Shown here one piece after another: positions 7,745-19,782 of a stretch of 48,161 nucleotides of DNA; position 1 is the first letter of the stretch; the number at the start of each line of letters is the position of its first letter. The stretch lies in NCBI RefSeq assembly GCF_008386585.1, contig NZ_VUOB01000055.1, positions 1 to 48,161 on the forward strand, given 5' to 3'. The position numbers and the translations under genes were made by a program. The notes under the pieces were generated by a model. That model saw nothing but the letters and a program-made list of their open reading frames with translations. It made no database searches and was not told the origin of the DNA. This DNA comes from Solihabitans fulvus. GTDB taxonomy: Bacteria > Actinomycetota > Actinomycetes > Mycobacteriales > Pseudonocardiaceae.

Positions 7745-8299
7745 TCACAGTGCCATGCGGCGGACCTCGTCGGTGAATTCGGGAACGCCGCAGCGTTCGA
7801 GGCGGGCCAGTAGCCCGCTGAGGTCCATGGCTGGGTTTCGAAACCGTCGTGCCTGCTTGGCGAGTGCGCCGAGCACTCTGGCCGGCGCGAGGTCCAGTTG
7901 GTCAAGCAGGAACGCGTCGGGATGAACCGCGTCGATGTGGTGCGGCTCGAGCAGTCCGGTGGGAAAATCGACCAGATTGAAGGTCACGATCGTCTGGGAA
8001 CCGCCTGCGATTGCTGCGGCGAGCACATGTCGGTCATCGGGATCTGGAAGCTTCAGTCCGTCGACGAGGTGCTTCCAGTTCTCCACCACGGCACCGTCGA
8101 ACGAGTTGTTCATCAGGGCCAGAGTCCGGTCGAACGCGATGGGATCGACGTTCCGTTTCGCGATCACGCTGCGGCGGACCTCGTCGAGAATCTGCTCGGA
8201 CCACTGAGGGTGGAACAGCTCCTGTTCCGCAATGCTGAGCAGCGTGTCTCGAAGGACGCTGGGGAACAGGACGCAGGCGTCCAACACGACCTTGTACAT
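7745..8299 (-). CDS. PIN-domain toxin (VapC-like ribonuclease)
   Basis: A predicted Mg2+-dependent RNase of a type II toxin-antitoxin pair. The 184-residue PIN domain shows the N-terminal acidic residue in VVLDACVLFPS (Asp7), an acidic helix (SEQILDEVRRS, Glu40), the DPDDRHVLAAA cluster (Asp86-Asp89) and TFNLVDFP (Asp111). It is longer than ordinary VapC (~130 residues), with a C-terminal helical extension after about 140. It starts eight bases after the HTH gene, the usual antitoxin-toxin order. Sampled lines of this operon are 58-60% G+C, well below the flanking genes, suggesting later acquisition. Confidence 0.82.
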   Translation of the reverse strand: MYKVVLDACVLFPSVLRDTLLSIAEQELFHPQWSEQILDEVRRSVIAKRNVDPIAFDRTLALMNNSFDGAVVENWKHLVDGLKLPDPDDRHVLAAAIAGGSQTIVTFNLVDFPTGLLEPHHIDAVHPDAFLLDQLDLAPARVLGALAKQARRFRNPAMDLSGLLARLERCGVPEFTDEVRRMAL

Positions 8300-8307
8300 G
8301 AGTGCCG

Positions 8308-8772
8308 CTACCCGTCTCCGGGCGTCTCGTCGTCGTACAGGTCGAGTGTTTCGGTCTGGCGGACGAGTTCGTCGAGTGCGTTTCCGCGTTCCTGGCGGCG
8401 CCGATCGCGGTAGGCGAGGAGGTCGTCGAGTCGGATTCGACGGTGCCGGCCTGGTTGCTCGAACGGGATCTTGCCGTCCTCGAGCAGCTTGACCAGCGTG
8501 GGGCGGCTGACGCCGAGTAGATCGGCGGCCTCCTGGGTAGTCAGGCGCTGCGCCAACGGCGCGACCGTTATCGCCCGTCCGGCCCGCATCGCGGTGATCA
8601 CCTGTGTGAGCACTTCGTGTACGGCCGGCGGCAGATGGACCGATGTCCCATCGGGCGCGACCAGCGCCGCGCCGCCAGGGGAGGCGGTGAGCAGCGTTGC
8701 AAGTTCGTCCAGTTCGACACGCTCGGCCGGATCGCTGGGCGGGAGAACTGGTCTGTCGACCATCGTGGTCAT
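8308..8772 (-). CDS. Excisionase-type HTH antitoxin
   Basis: The probable antitoxin of the PIN toxin. The 154-residue protein has an Xis/MerR-like helix-turn-helix at about 77-122 (LTTQEAADLLGVSRPTLVKL, then a wing with PFEQPGRHRRIRLDDLLAY). An acidic C-terminal tail (ETLDLYDDETPGDG) could bind the toxin. The N-terminal ~70 residues are Asp/Ala/Leu-rich. The start ATG is preceded by GGGGGT at a normal distance. Autoregulation through the upstream region (8773-8860) is expected for such pairs but not shown. Confidence 0.78.
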   Translation of the reverse strand: MTTMVDRPVLPPSDPAERVELDELATLLTASPGGAALVAPDGTSVHLPPAVHEVLTQVITAMRAGRAITVAPLAQRLTTQEAADLLGVSRPTLVKLLEDGKIPFEQPGRHRRIRLDDLLAYRDRRRQERGNALDELVRQTETLDLYDDETPGDG

Positions 8773-8851
8773 CGCTCTACCCCCGTTGATCGGTGTCACG
8801 CTGGTAGCACTGATGGTTGCGTGAAATCGAAAAAATCGCAAGTTGGGCTGA

Positions 8852-8918
8852 GGTGTCGGTCCGGCGCACCCGGCACTGATTAAGTCGGTCGGTGTCGGCC
8901 GCACCCGGCACGTAGGCT
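8852..8918 (+). promoter_or_regulatory. Imperfect direct repeats and -10 upstream of mfd
   Basis: GGTGTCGG followed by CGCACCCGGCAC occurs twice (8852-8876 and 8891-8911); the second copy is four bases shorter between the two blocks. TAGGCT (8913-8918) follows immediately and fits an actinobacterial -10, implying an mfd leader of about 70 bases. The repeats may be a regulator site or simply a small duplication. The rest of the TA/mfd gap shows only a weak TTGCG...CGCAA dyad at 8817-8841. Confidence 0.45.
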
Positions 8919-8994
8919 GGTCGCGAGAACCCCTCCCCGGACGGCTCGTCCCGGGCAGGGGTCTGCCCGTGTTTGCCGCGAAGGGGATTCATTC

Positions 8995-12588
<3,594 letters not shown>

Positions 12589-12602
12589 GAGGGTAGGCAG
12601 CC

Positions 12603-13625
12603 GTGAGCACTGAGCTGCACTCCAAGGTTCCTGTGTCCGCCCGCCGACGCCGCCGGGTCACGCTGCTCGGCGCGGTCGTCGCGACGACCGGGGTGCTGCT
12701 CGCCGGCTGCGGGTCGGGCCCGAGCCAGATCGGCGCCGCCGCGATCGTCGGCGACACGGTGATCCCGGTCGACGTCATCCAGCAGCAGATCGACTCCTAT
12801 GTGGCCAAGGAGCCGCAGGGACAGCAGGAGCTGCAACAGCACAAGCTGGACCAGCAGTCCCGCACCATCGTGGCGCAGCGGGTGCTGCACGAGCTGACGC
12901 AGATCGCCGCGAAGCGCGAGGGAATCAACGTCAACGACGCCGACGTCACCAAGCTGATCGACGACAACGGCGGCGCGGACGCCATCGCGAAGGGACGGAC
13001 CTTCGACGCGGCCGCCGTGCCCGGCGTGGTCCGCGACCAGCTGGTGCGGGAGGCGCTCGGCCTCAAGTACCTCACGAAGCTGTCGGTCGTCGTCGACTAC
13101 ACCTCCGCAGCCTCGCCGGGCGAGGCGCAGGACAAGGCGAAGAAGATCGCGGCGGATCCGGCCAAGATGGCCGAGATCGTCAAGGCCGACGCGAGTTCCG
13201 CCGCGACCCAGCAGGGCTTCGGCGCCAGGCTCGGCACGAGCGTCACCGCGGCCCAGATCGCCCAGATCGCGCAGAACTCGCAGACGGGGCAGGACGGCCA
13301 GGACATGAGCCCGCTGCTGGGCGTCCGGCCGGGCACCGTCGTCGCCTTCGCGCCGTCGCAGCAGAACGCGGGCTGGATCGTGGCGTACGTGCGCAAGCGC
13401 GACACGAACTCCACGGTCGACATGTCCACCGTCAGCAAGCAGCTCGACCCCGAGCGGGCCGGCCTGATCATCGGCACCAGGGTGCTCCAGTCGCTCGCCG
13501 ACGACATCGGCGTCAGGATCAACCCGCGCTACGGCGTGTGGGACAGCGGCGCGCTGGCGTTGGCGCACAGCGACGAGGAGAAGACCGTCGTCGTGCTGCC
13601 GCCGGTTCGTACGATGGCTCCGTGA
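12603..13625 (+). CDS. SurA N-terminal domain lipoprotein
   Basis: An exported lipoprotein, probably a periplasm-side folding factor. A basic N-terminus (ARRRRRV), hydrophobic core and lipobox LLAGC (Cys36) give a type II signal peptide. The following ~190 residues match the SurA-N fold: AAIVGDTVIPVDVIQQQID, Gln-rich helices and KREGINVNDADVTKLI. No clear parvulin catalytic domain follows, so it may be a chaperone only. The GTG start is preceded by GAGAGGG. The stop overlaps the mazG start (GTGA), so the two are translationally coupled and lie 14 bp after mfd. This gene is not in the mycobacterial version of the locus as I recall it. Confidence 0.82.
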   Translation: MSTELHSKVPVSARRRRRVTLLGAVVATTGVLLAGCGSGPSQIGAAAIVGDTVIPVDVIQQQIDSYVAKEPQGQQELQQHKLDQQSRTIVAQRVLHELTQIAAKREGINVNDADVTKLIDDNGGADAIAKGRTFDAAAVPGVVRDQLVREALGLKYLTKLSVVVDYTSAASPGEAQDKAKKIAADPAKMAEIVKADASSAATQQGFGARLGTSVTAAQIAQIAQNSQTGQDGQDMSPLLGVRPGTVVAFAPSQQNAGWIVAYVRKRDTNSTVDMSTVSKQLDPERAGLIIGTRVLQSLADDIGVRINPRYGVWDSGALALAHSDEEKTVVVLPPVRTMAP

Positions 13626-14656
13626 CCTCTTCAGAACCACTGGTGCCCGGCTGTGCCGTGGTGCTGCTCAGCTCGCGGCTCGACGGCGTGCTGCCGGCCG
13701 TCGCGATGCCGTTCCTGATCGGCGCGTCCGGGGTGTTCGCCAGCGCCGAGCTGCCACGGGACGTGTGGACGGTGCTCGGCGCGAAGGACTGGCTGCCGCC
13801 GCCGGACATCCTGGTGAAGATGGGCACCGGCATCCCGGTGGTGCTGGTGACCAGCGACCTCGCCGAGCCGACCTCGGTCGCGCTCGTTGCGGCGGGCGCG
13901 CCGGTGCTGGAGACCCCGGAGCCCGCCGGGTCGCGGCTGCTCGACGCGGTCGCCGTGATGGACCGGCTGCGGTCGCCCGGCGGCTGCCCGTGGGACGCGG
14001 AGCAGACGCACGACTCGCTGCGCCAGTACCTGGTCGAGGAGACCTTCGAGCTGCTGGAGGCAATCGAGGACGGCGACCGCGCGGCGATCCGGGAGGAGCT
14101 CGGCGACGTGCTGCTCCAGGTGCTGTTCCACGCGCGGGTGGCCGCAGAGGACGGCGGGGACCCGTTCACCGTGGACGACGTCGCCGCCGAGCTGGTGGCC
14201 AAGCTCGTCGGCCGGCACCCGCATGTGTTCCAGGGCAACGATGCCGGACTGAACGCCGCCTCGACCGAGCAGCGTGCTTCGTCGGGCGTCCGGGACGCGG
14301 CTTCCCAGGCACACCGCTGGGAGGAGCTCAAGCAGATCGAGAAGCGCCGCGAGTCGAGCGTGGACGGCGTCGCGCTCGGTCAGCCCGCCGTGGCGCTGGC
14401 GGCCAAGCTGACCCAGCGCGTCGGGCGGGCCGGCTTCCCGGTCGACCTGCTGCCGGACGGCACGGACACCGGCAGCACGCTGTTCGCGGTCGCCGCGCTG
14501 GCCAAGCTGGCCGGCGAGGACCCCGAGGCGGAGCTGCGGGCCGTGTCGCGGCGGTTCGCCGACGCGGTCCGCGCCGCCGAGCGCGCCGCGCGCGATGCGG
14601 CGCTCGATCCGGCGAAGCTCACCGCGCAGGAGTGGCGGCAGTTCTACGAGTCCTGA
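13622..14656 (+). CDS. mazG: Nucleoside triphosphate pyrophosphohydrolase MazG
   Basis: Hydrolyses (d)NTPs to NMP and PPi, acting in nucleotide-pool sanitation. The MazG core starts near residue 108: LLDAVAVMDRLRSPGGCPWD, EETFELLEAIEDGD (metal-binding Glu139/140/143) and EELGDVLLQVLFHARVA (Glu158/159, Asp162). A further HPHVF and an EELKQIEKRR region follow. About 100 N-terminal residues form a separate domain unlike MazG, as in mycobacterial MazG. The 344-residue protein starts at a GTG overlapping the previous stop. The position after mfd matches Rv1021. Confidence 0.94.
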   Translation: MTSSEPLVPGCAVVLLSSRLDGVLPAVAMPFLIGASGVFASAELPRDVWTVLGAKDWLPPPDILVKMGTGIPVVLVTSDLAEPTSVALVAAGAPVLETPEPAGSRLLDAVAVMDRLRSPGGCPWDAEQTHDSLRQYLVEETFELLEAIEDGDRAAIREELGDVLLQVLFHARVAAEDGGDPFTVDDVAAELVAKLVGRHPHVFQGNDAGLNAASTEQRASSGVRDAASQAHRWEELKQIEKRRESSVDGVALGQPAVALAAKLTQRVGRAGFPVDLLPDGTDTGSTLFAVAALAKLAGEDPEAELRAVSRRFADAVRAAERAARDAALDPAKLTAQEWRQFYES

Positions 14657-14739
14657 CGCGGTAGAGGGTTCGCCGGGGTGGCCGCTACGCCGGTCGCGAT
14701 CTTGGCGGTTATCTCCGCGATTGCGTCGGGCCCGGCGGC

Positions 14740-14752
14740 TAACGTCGGTGTG
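14740..14752 (+). promoter_or_regulatory. -10 element TAACGT, leaderless start of tricorn gene
   Basis: TAACGT fits TANNNT and ends seven bases before a GTG that begins the conserved VTDSAYFRFP sequence. This supports a leaderless transcript and the internal GTG rather than the earlier in-frame GTG at 14678. Confidence 0.5.
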
Positions 14753-17700
14753 GTGACCGACTCCGCGTACTTCCGCTTCCCGCACCTGCACGGCGACCTC
14801 GTCACCTTCGTCGCCGAGGACGACGTGTGGCTCGCCCCGATCGAGGGCGGCAGGGCCTGGCGGGTGTCCGCCGACCAGGTGCCGCCCATGTTCCCCAGGA
14901 TCTCGCCGGACGGTACGCAACTCGCCTGGACCAGCACCAGGGACGGCACCTCCGAGGTGCACGTCGCCGGCATCGACGGCGGCCCGAGCCGCAGGCTCAC
15001 CAACTGGGGCTCGCCGACGAACTGGGGCAGCCGCGCCACCAAGGTCGGCGGCTGGACCCCGGGCGGCGACGTGCTGGCGCTCACCTCGGCGGGCGCGTCC
15101 TCGACCAGGCACCGCTTCGCCTACGCCGTGCCGACCGACGGCGGCCCCAGCACGCGGCTGCCCTACGGGCTGGTCGGTGACATCGGCTTCGGACCCGACG
15201 GCCAGGTGGTGACCGCGACCGCGTACGGCATCGACCCGGCGTGGTGGAAGCGCTACCGGGGCGGCACCGCAGGCAAGCTGTGGGTGGACACCGAGGGCGC
15301 CGGCGAGTTCCGCCGGATCCTGCCGGAGCTGACCGCCTCGCTGACCGCGCCGATGTGGGTCGGCGGCCGGATCGCGTTCCTGTCCGACCACGACGGCGTC
15401 GGCAGCGTCTACTCCGTGCTGCCCGACGGCACCGACCTGCGGCGGCACACCGACCAGCCGTTCTACGCGCGCGTCGCCAGCACCGACGGCAGCCGCGTGG
15501 TCTACCAGCACGCCGGGGACCTGTGGCTGCTCGACGGCCTGGACACCGCAGACGCCGCACCCCGCAGGCTGGACCTCCGGCTCGGCGGCCCGCGCGCCAC
15601 CCGCCAGCCGCATCCGGTGTCCGCGTCCGCCAACCTCGACGACGTCGCGCCCGACCACACCGGGCGGGCCAGCGCGGTCTGCGTGCGCGGCACCGTGCAC
15701 TGGCTGACCCACCGGGACGGCCCGGCGCGGGCGCTGGCCGCGCGGCCGGGCGTGCGGGCCAGGCTGCCGTTGGTGCTCCGCGAGTCAGGGCAGGTCGGCT
15801 GGGTGACCGACGCCGACGGCGAGGACGCGCTGGAGTTCGCGCCGGTCAACGGGATCGAGCTCGGCGGCGTGCCGCGCAGGCTCGCGGTCGGGCAGCTCGG
15901 CAGGGTGCTCGAGGTGCGCGCGTCGCCGGACGGCAGGCGCGTCGCCGTGGCCAGCCACGACGGCAGGCTGCTGCTGGTCGAGGTCGAGTCCGGCGAGGTC
16001 CGCGAGGTGACGAGGTCGGCGAACGGGGAGGTCGCTGGCCTGGCGTTCTCGCCGGACTCCGCGTGGCTGGCCTGGGCGCACCCCGGCCCGCACCCGTTGC
16101 GGCACATCAGGATGGCCAACACCACCGATCTATCCATTGTGGACGTCACGCCGGTGCGGTTCGCCGACTTCGACCCGGTGTTCACCGTCGACGGCAAGCA
16201 CCTGGCGTTCCTGTCGGTGCGCAGCTTCGACCCGGTCTACGACGCGCACGTGTTCGACCTGTCCTTCCCGACCGGCTGCCGGCCCTGCCTGGTGCCGCTG
16301 GCCGCCCTCACCCCGTCCCCGTTCGACCCGCTCCGGCAGGGTCGCCCGGTCGGGGACGAGGACGAGGAGCCGAAGTCGACTGGCGACGCCGGCAAGGGCA
16401 AGGACGAGGACGCGGGCCCGCCGGCCACCGTAGTCGACCTGGACGGCCTCGCCGACCGCGTCGTGGTGTTCCCGGTGCCGGCCGCCAGGTACTCCGCGCT
16501 GCTCGCGGCCAAGGGCGGCGTGCTGTGGCTGCGCGAACCGCTGACCGGCACGCTCGGCGACGGGCTCGCCAAGCCGGGCGACGAGCCGCCGCGCGCGGTG
16601 CTCGAACGCTTCGACCTGACCAAGCGCCGCACCGAGGAACTGGTGGACGGCGTCGACGAGGTGTGGGTCTCCGGCGACGGCAAGCGGATCGTCGTCCGCG
16701 ACGGCGGCGCGCTGCGGGTGCTGCCGGCCGACAGCAAGGTGTCCGGCGACGACGACCCGGCGGACACCACCAAGATCGACCTGACCAGGATCCGCGTCAC
16801 CGTCGACCCGCCTGCCGAGTGGCGGCAGTCCTACGCGGAGACCGGCAGGCTGATGCGGGACCACTACTGGCGGGCCGACATGGGCGGGCTGGACTGGGCT
16901 GGCGTGCTCGACCGCTACCGCCCGCTGCTCGACCGGCTCGGCAGCCACGACGACCTGGTCGACCTGCTCTGGGAGGTGCAGGGCGAGCTCGGCACCTCGC
17001 ACGCCTACGTCGTTCCGCCCGGCCGGTGGACCGACCCGGCGCGCCGGCACGGGCTGCTCGGTGCCGACTTGGTCCGCGACGACGCCGGCGTGTGGCGGAT
17101 CGCGACCGTGATCCCCGGCGAGACCTCCGACCCGAACGCCCGCTCGCCGCTGGCCGCGCCGGGCGTCGCGGTCCGGGCCGGGGACGCGCTGCTCGCGGTG
17201 AACGGCCGACCGGTCGACACCACGACCGGCCCCGCCGCGCTGCTGGCCGGCACCGCGGGCAAGCCGGTCGAGCTGACCGTGCTGCCGGCGGCGGGCGGCG
17301 AGCCGAGGCACGTCGTGGTGGTGCCGCTGGCCGACGAGGAACAGCTGCGCTACCACGCCTGGGTCGCCGGCAGGCGGGCGCACGTGCACGAGCGGTCCGA
17401 CGGGAAGGTCGGCTACCTGCACGTGCCGGACATGACCGCCGTCGGCTGGGCGCAGCTGCACCGGGACCTGCGGCTGGAGTTGCAGCGCGAGGCACTGGTG
17501 GTGGACGTCCGGGACAACCGGGGCGGGCACACCTCGCAGCTGGTGATCGAGAAGCTGGCGCGGCGGATCGTCGGCTGGGATCGGATCAGGGGGCACCGGG
17601 ACGCGGCCAGCTACCCGCAGGACGCGCCGCGCGGGCCGATCGTCGCGGTCGCCGACGAGTACTCGGCCTCCGACGGCGACGTGGTGACCGCCGCGATCAA

Positions 17701-18001
17701 GGCGATGGGCATCGGCCCGGTGGTCGGCACCCGCACCTGGGGCGGCGTGGTCGGCATCGACAGCCGCTACTCGTTGGTGGACGGCACGGAGGTCACCCAG
17801 CCCAGGTACGCGCTGTGGCTGGAGGGACAGGGCTGGGGCGTGGAGAACCACGGCGTCGACCCGGACGTGGAGGTCGTCGTCTCGCCCCGGGACTGGGCGG
17901 CCGGGGCCGATCCGCAGTTGGACACGGCGGTGCGGATGGCGCTGGAGGCGCTGGCCGAGCGGCCCGCGGCGTCGGCGCCCGAGGTCCCGTCCGTGAGCTG
18001 A
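14753..18001 (+). CDS. Tricorn-family protease (S41)
   Basis: A large cytosolic self-compartmentalising peptidase that trims peptides, probably from proteasome or Clp products. The 1082-residue protein has tricorn architecture: two beta-propellers (to about 680, with repeats such as RISPDGTQLAWTSTRDGT and VRASPDGRRVAVASHDGR), a C1 helical domain near 690, a PDZ domain near 760-850 and the C2 S41 core. Catalytic residues match Thermoplasma tricorn: Ser749-His750 in GTSHAYV, and nucleophile Ser973 with Asp974 in EYSASDGD. A Glu/Asp/Lys-rich insert near 540-560 is unusual. No signal peptide is present when translation begins at the chosen GTG. A strong hairpin follows. Confidence 0.9.
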   Translation: MTDSAYFRFPHLHGDLVTFVAEDDVWLAPIEGGRAWRVSADQVPPMFPRISPDGTQLAWTSTRDGTSEVHVAGIDGGPSRRLTNWGSPTNWGSRATKVGGWTPGGDVLALTSAGASSTRHRFAYAVPTDGGPSTRLPYGLVGDIGFGPDGQVVTATAYGIDPAWWKRYRGGTAGKLWVDTEGAGEFRRILPELTASLTAPMWVGGRIAFLSDHDGVGSVYSVLPDGTDLRRHTDQPFYARVASTDGSRVVYQHAGDLWLLDGLDTADAAPRRLDLRLGGPRATRQPHPVSASANLDDVAPDHTGRASAVCVRGTVHWLTHRDGPARALAARPGVRARLPLVLRESGQVGWVTDADGEDALEFAPVNGIELGGVPRRLAVGQLGRVLEVRASPDGRRVAVASHDGRLLLVEVESGEVREVTRSANGEVAGLAFSPDSAWLAWAHPGPHPLRHIRMANTTDLSIVDVTPVRFADFDPVFTVDGKHLAFLSVRSFDPVYDAHVFDLSFPTGCRPCLVPLAALTPSPFDPLRQGRPVGDEDEEPKSTGDAGKGKDEDAGPPATVVDLDGLADRVVVFPVPAARYSALLAAKGGVLWLREPLTGTLGDGLAKPGDEPPRAVLERFDLTKRRTEELVDGVDEVWVSGDGKRIVVRDGGALRVLPADSKVSGDDDPADTTKIDLTRIRVTVDPPAEWRQSYAETGRLMRDHYWRADMGGLDWAGVLDRYRPLLDRLGSHDDLVDLLWEVQGELGTSHAYVVPPGRWTDPARRHGLLGADLVRDDAGVWRIATVIPGETSDPNARSPLAAPGVAVRAGDALLAVNGRPVDTTTGPAALLAGTAGKPVELTVLPAAGGEPRHVVVVPLADEEQLRYHAWVAGRRAHVHERSDGKVGYLHVPDMTAVGWAQLHRDLRLELQREALVVDVRDNRGGHTSQLVIEKLARRIVGWDRIRGHRDAASYPQDAPRGPIVAVADEYSASDGDVVTAAIKAMGIGPVVGTRTWGGVVGIDSRYSLVDGTEVTQPRYALWLEGQGWGVENHGVDPDVEVVVSPRDWAAGADPQLDTAVRMALEALAERPAASAPEVPSVS
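16132..16144. repeat. GTCCANNGTGGAC palindrome, copy 2 (first base A)
   Basis: ATCCATTGTGGAC lies in the tricorn gene. The surrounding ATCTATCCATTGT is locally A+T-rich for this genome. Confidence 0.5.
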
Positions 18002-18026
18002 CTGCTTATGGGCTGGTGACTAGTGG

Positions 18027-18065
18027 GCGGCCCGCCTTGACCTCGATCGAGGCAAGGCGGGCCGC
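18027..18065 (+). terminator. Terminator after tricorn gene
   Basis: A 13-bp perfect stem (GCGGCCCGCCTTG / CAAGGCGGGCCGC) encloses a further palindrome CCTCGATCGAGG, giving one long nearly continuous hairpin 26 bp after the stop codon. Confidence 0.88.
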
Positions 18066-18106
18066 TTGATCGGGTGAGAACGGATGATTCGCCCTGCGTC
18101 AGCCGT

Positions 18107-18119
18107 TAGATTGCTGCTC
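18107..18119 (+). promoter_or_regulatory. -10 element TAGATT, leaderless start of small secreted protein
   Basis: TAGATT fits TANNNT and ends seven bases before the GTG start of the following small gene, the same geometry as at the TetR and tricorn genes. Confidence 0.5.
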
Positions 18120-18398
18120 GTGTTCAAACCATCACGCATCGCGACCGCCGTCTTCGCTGCCACGGGCGTAGCGCTGATCACCACCACGCCTGCTCTGGCC
18201 GACGACAACGTCCAGACATTCGACGAGGGTGGCATCCAGGCTGCCAACAACCACAACCACGCCACGTGCCTCTGTCCCGTCCCGTTGACGCACGGCCAGC
18301 AGATCGCGGTTGTTCCGGCTCTCGGCAACTGGCGGGGCAACCATCGGGACAACGTGTCGGTCGACGGCGGCGCGGTCGACCGCCTCGTTCAAGGCTGA
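18120..18398 (+). CDS. Small secreted His/Cys-containing protein, unknown function
   Basis: A 92-residue protein that I do not recognise. It begins with a standard signal peptide (FKPSRIATAVFAATGVALI, cleavage likely after TPALA). The mature part is about 65 residues and contains a dense metal-ligand-like run NNHNHATCLCPVPLTHG (three His, two Cys), then ALGNWRGNHRDN. Two Cys two residues apart could bind metal or form a disulfide. It is convergent with efeB, next to iron uptake genes, but the link to iron is only positional. An upstream ATG at 18084 would add 12 residues. It could belong to the small spore-surface or cell-wall proteins common in filamentous actinobacteria. Confidence 0.6.
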   Translation: MFKPSRIATAVFAATGVALITTTPALADDNVQTFDEGGIQAANNHNHATCLCPVPLTHGQQIAVVPALGNWRGNHRDNVSVDGGAVDRLVQG

Positions 18399-18401
18399 AC
18401 T

Positions 18402-18421
18402 CCGCCCACGGTCCAGGGCGG
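18402..18421. terminator. Hairpin between small secreted gene and efeB
   Basis: CCGCCC / GGGCGG form a perfect 6-bp stem with an 8-base loop, three bases after the stop of the small gene. It lies between convergent genes and could serve both strands. Confidence 0.5.
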
Positions 18422-18486
18422 CGTCGATCAGCTCGAACCGATCAGCCGCCCGTGCCCTCGCAGGATTCCGTCGGAAAGCACGGCCT

Positions 18487-19782
18487 TCACGAGAACAGAG
18501 TCTCGCCCCAGTAGCCGCCGTCGCGGACGCCCGGCGGGCAGGCGAACAGCGCGGAACCGTTGTGCTGCACGTACTCCATCATCGAGTCCTTGCTGGACAG
18601 CGCCTGCTGCATCGGCACGAACTGCGTGCGCGGGTCGCGGTTGAAGCAGACGAAGAACAGGCCGGCGTCGAGGTGGCCGAGCCCGTCGGAGCCGTCGGTG
18701 AAGTTGTAGCCGCGCCGCAGGATCCGCACGCCGCCGAGCGCCTCGGCGGAGGCGAGCCGGATGTGCGCGTCGTCCTTGATCAGCGCCTCGCCGCCCGCGC
18801 CACGCACGTGCAGGTCGACCTGGTCGAACTCCTCGACCTGGCCGAGCGGCGCGCCGTTGCCCTTCTTCCTGCCGATGATCGCCTCCTGGCCGGCCAGCGT
18901 CTCCCGGTCCCAGGTCTCGATGTGCATCCTGATCCGCCTGGCGACCAGGTAGCTGCCGCCCGCCATCCAGTCGGGGCCGTCGCCGCGCCGCACCCACACG
19001 TGCTCGCGCAGCGCGTCGGTGTCCTCGGCCTTGAGGTTGTTGGTGCCGTCCTTGAAGCCGAACATGTTGCGCGGCGTGACCTGGCTGCGCGAGGTCGAGG
19101 ACGTCCGCCCGAAGCCGAGCTGGGACCAGCGGACCGCGACCGTGCCGAACCCGATCCTGGCGAGGTTGCGCACCGCGTGCACGGCGACCTGCGGGTCGTT
19201 CGCGCACGCCTGGACGCAGAGGTCGCCGCCGCTGCGGGCCGGGTCGAGGGCGTCCTTGGGGAACTTGGGCAGGTCGGCCAGCGCGGGCGGGCGGCGGTCG
19301 GCGAGGCCGAAGCGCCCGTCGAACAGTCCTGGCCCGAAGCCGATGGTGAGGGTGAGCCCGGCGGCGGACAGGTCGAGCGCCTCGCCGGTGTCGGCCGGGG
19401 GAGCCTCGGCGGCCCCGCCGACCGCGCCGTTCTCCTCGGCCTCCCTGCCCTGAGTCATCCGCTCGGCCGCTGCGGTCCACTTGCGCAGCAACGCGATGAC
19501 GTCCTCGCGGCGGTCCGTGGTGATGTCGAACGCCACGAAGTGCATCCGGTCCTGCGCCGGGGTGGTGATGCCGGCCTGGTGCTCGCCGCGGAAGGGCACC
19601 GGCGCGGGCGCGGCGGGCGCGGCCTGGGTCGGCGCGGCCAACGCGCGGTCGGCGGCGACCCCGGCGACCGCGCCGGCCCCTGCCAGCGCGGCGCCCGCCC
19701 CGGCAAGGCCGAACAGCCTGCGCCGGGAAACCCTGGCGCCGTTGGTGTCGGTCACCTGGCCGTCGATACCGGTCTCGGTCAC
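18487..19782 (-). CDS. efeB: Tat-exported DyP-type haem peroxidase EfeB
   Basis: The extracytoplasmic peroxidase of the EfeUOB iron uptake system, proposed to oxidise Fe2+ or act on haem. The 431-residue protein starts with a twin-arginine signal (VSRRRLFGLAGAG, residues 18-30). DyP hallmarks are GFKDGTNN (catalytic Asp245), the proximal haem His340 in DDAHIRLAS, and Arg356/357 in RRGYNF. The GTG start overlaps the efeO stop (GTGA), showing translational coupling. The open frame extends far upstream through efeO and efeU in this reading frame, but that is a G+C artefact. Confidence 0.94.
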   Translation of the reverse strand: MTETGIDGQVTDTNGARVSRRRLFGLAGAGAALAGAGAVAGVAADRALAAPTQAAPAAPAPVPFRGEHQAGITTPAQDRMHFVAFDITTDRREDVIALLRKWTAAAERMTQGREAEENGAVGGAAEAPPADTGEALDLSAAGLTLTIGFGPGLFDGRFGLADRRPPALADLPKFPKDALDPARSGGDLCVQACANDPQVAVHAVRNLARIGFGTVAVRWSQLGFGRTSSTSRSQVTPRNMFGFKDGTNNLKAEDTDALREHVWVRRGDGPDWMAGGSYLVARRIRMHIETWDRETLAGQEAIIGRKKGNGAPLGQVEEFDQVDLHVRGAGGEALIKDDAHIRLASAEALGGVRILRRGYNFTDGSDGLGHLDAGLFFVCFNRDPRTQFVPMQQALSSKDSMMEYVQHNGSALFACPPGVRDGGYWGETLFS

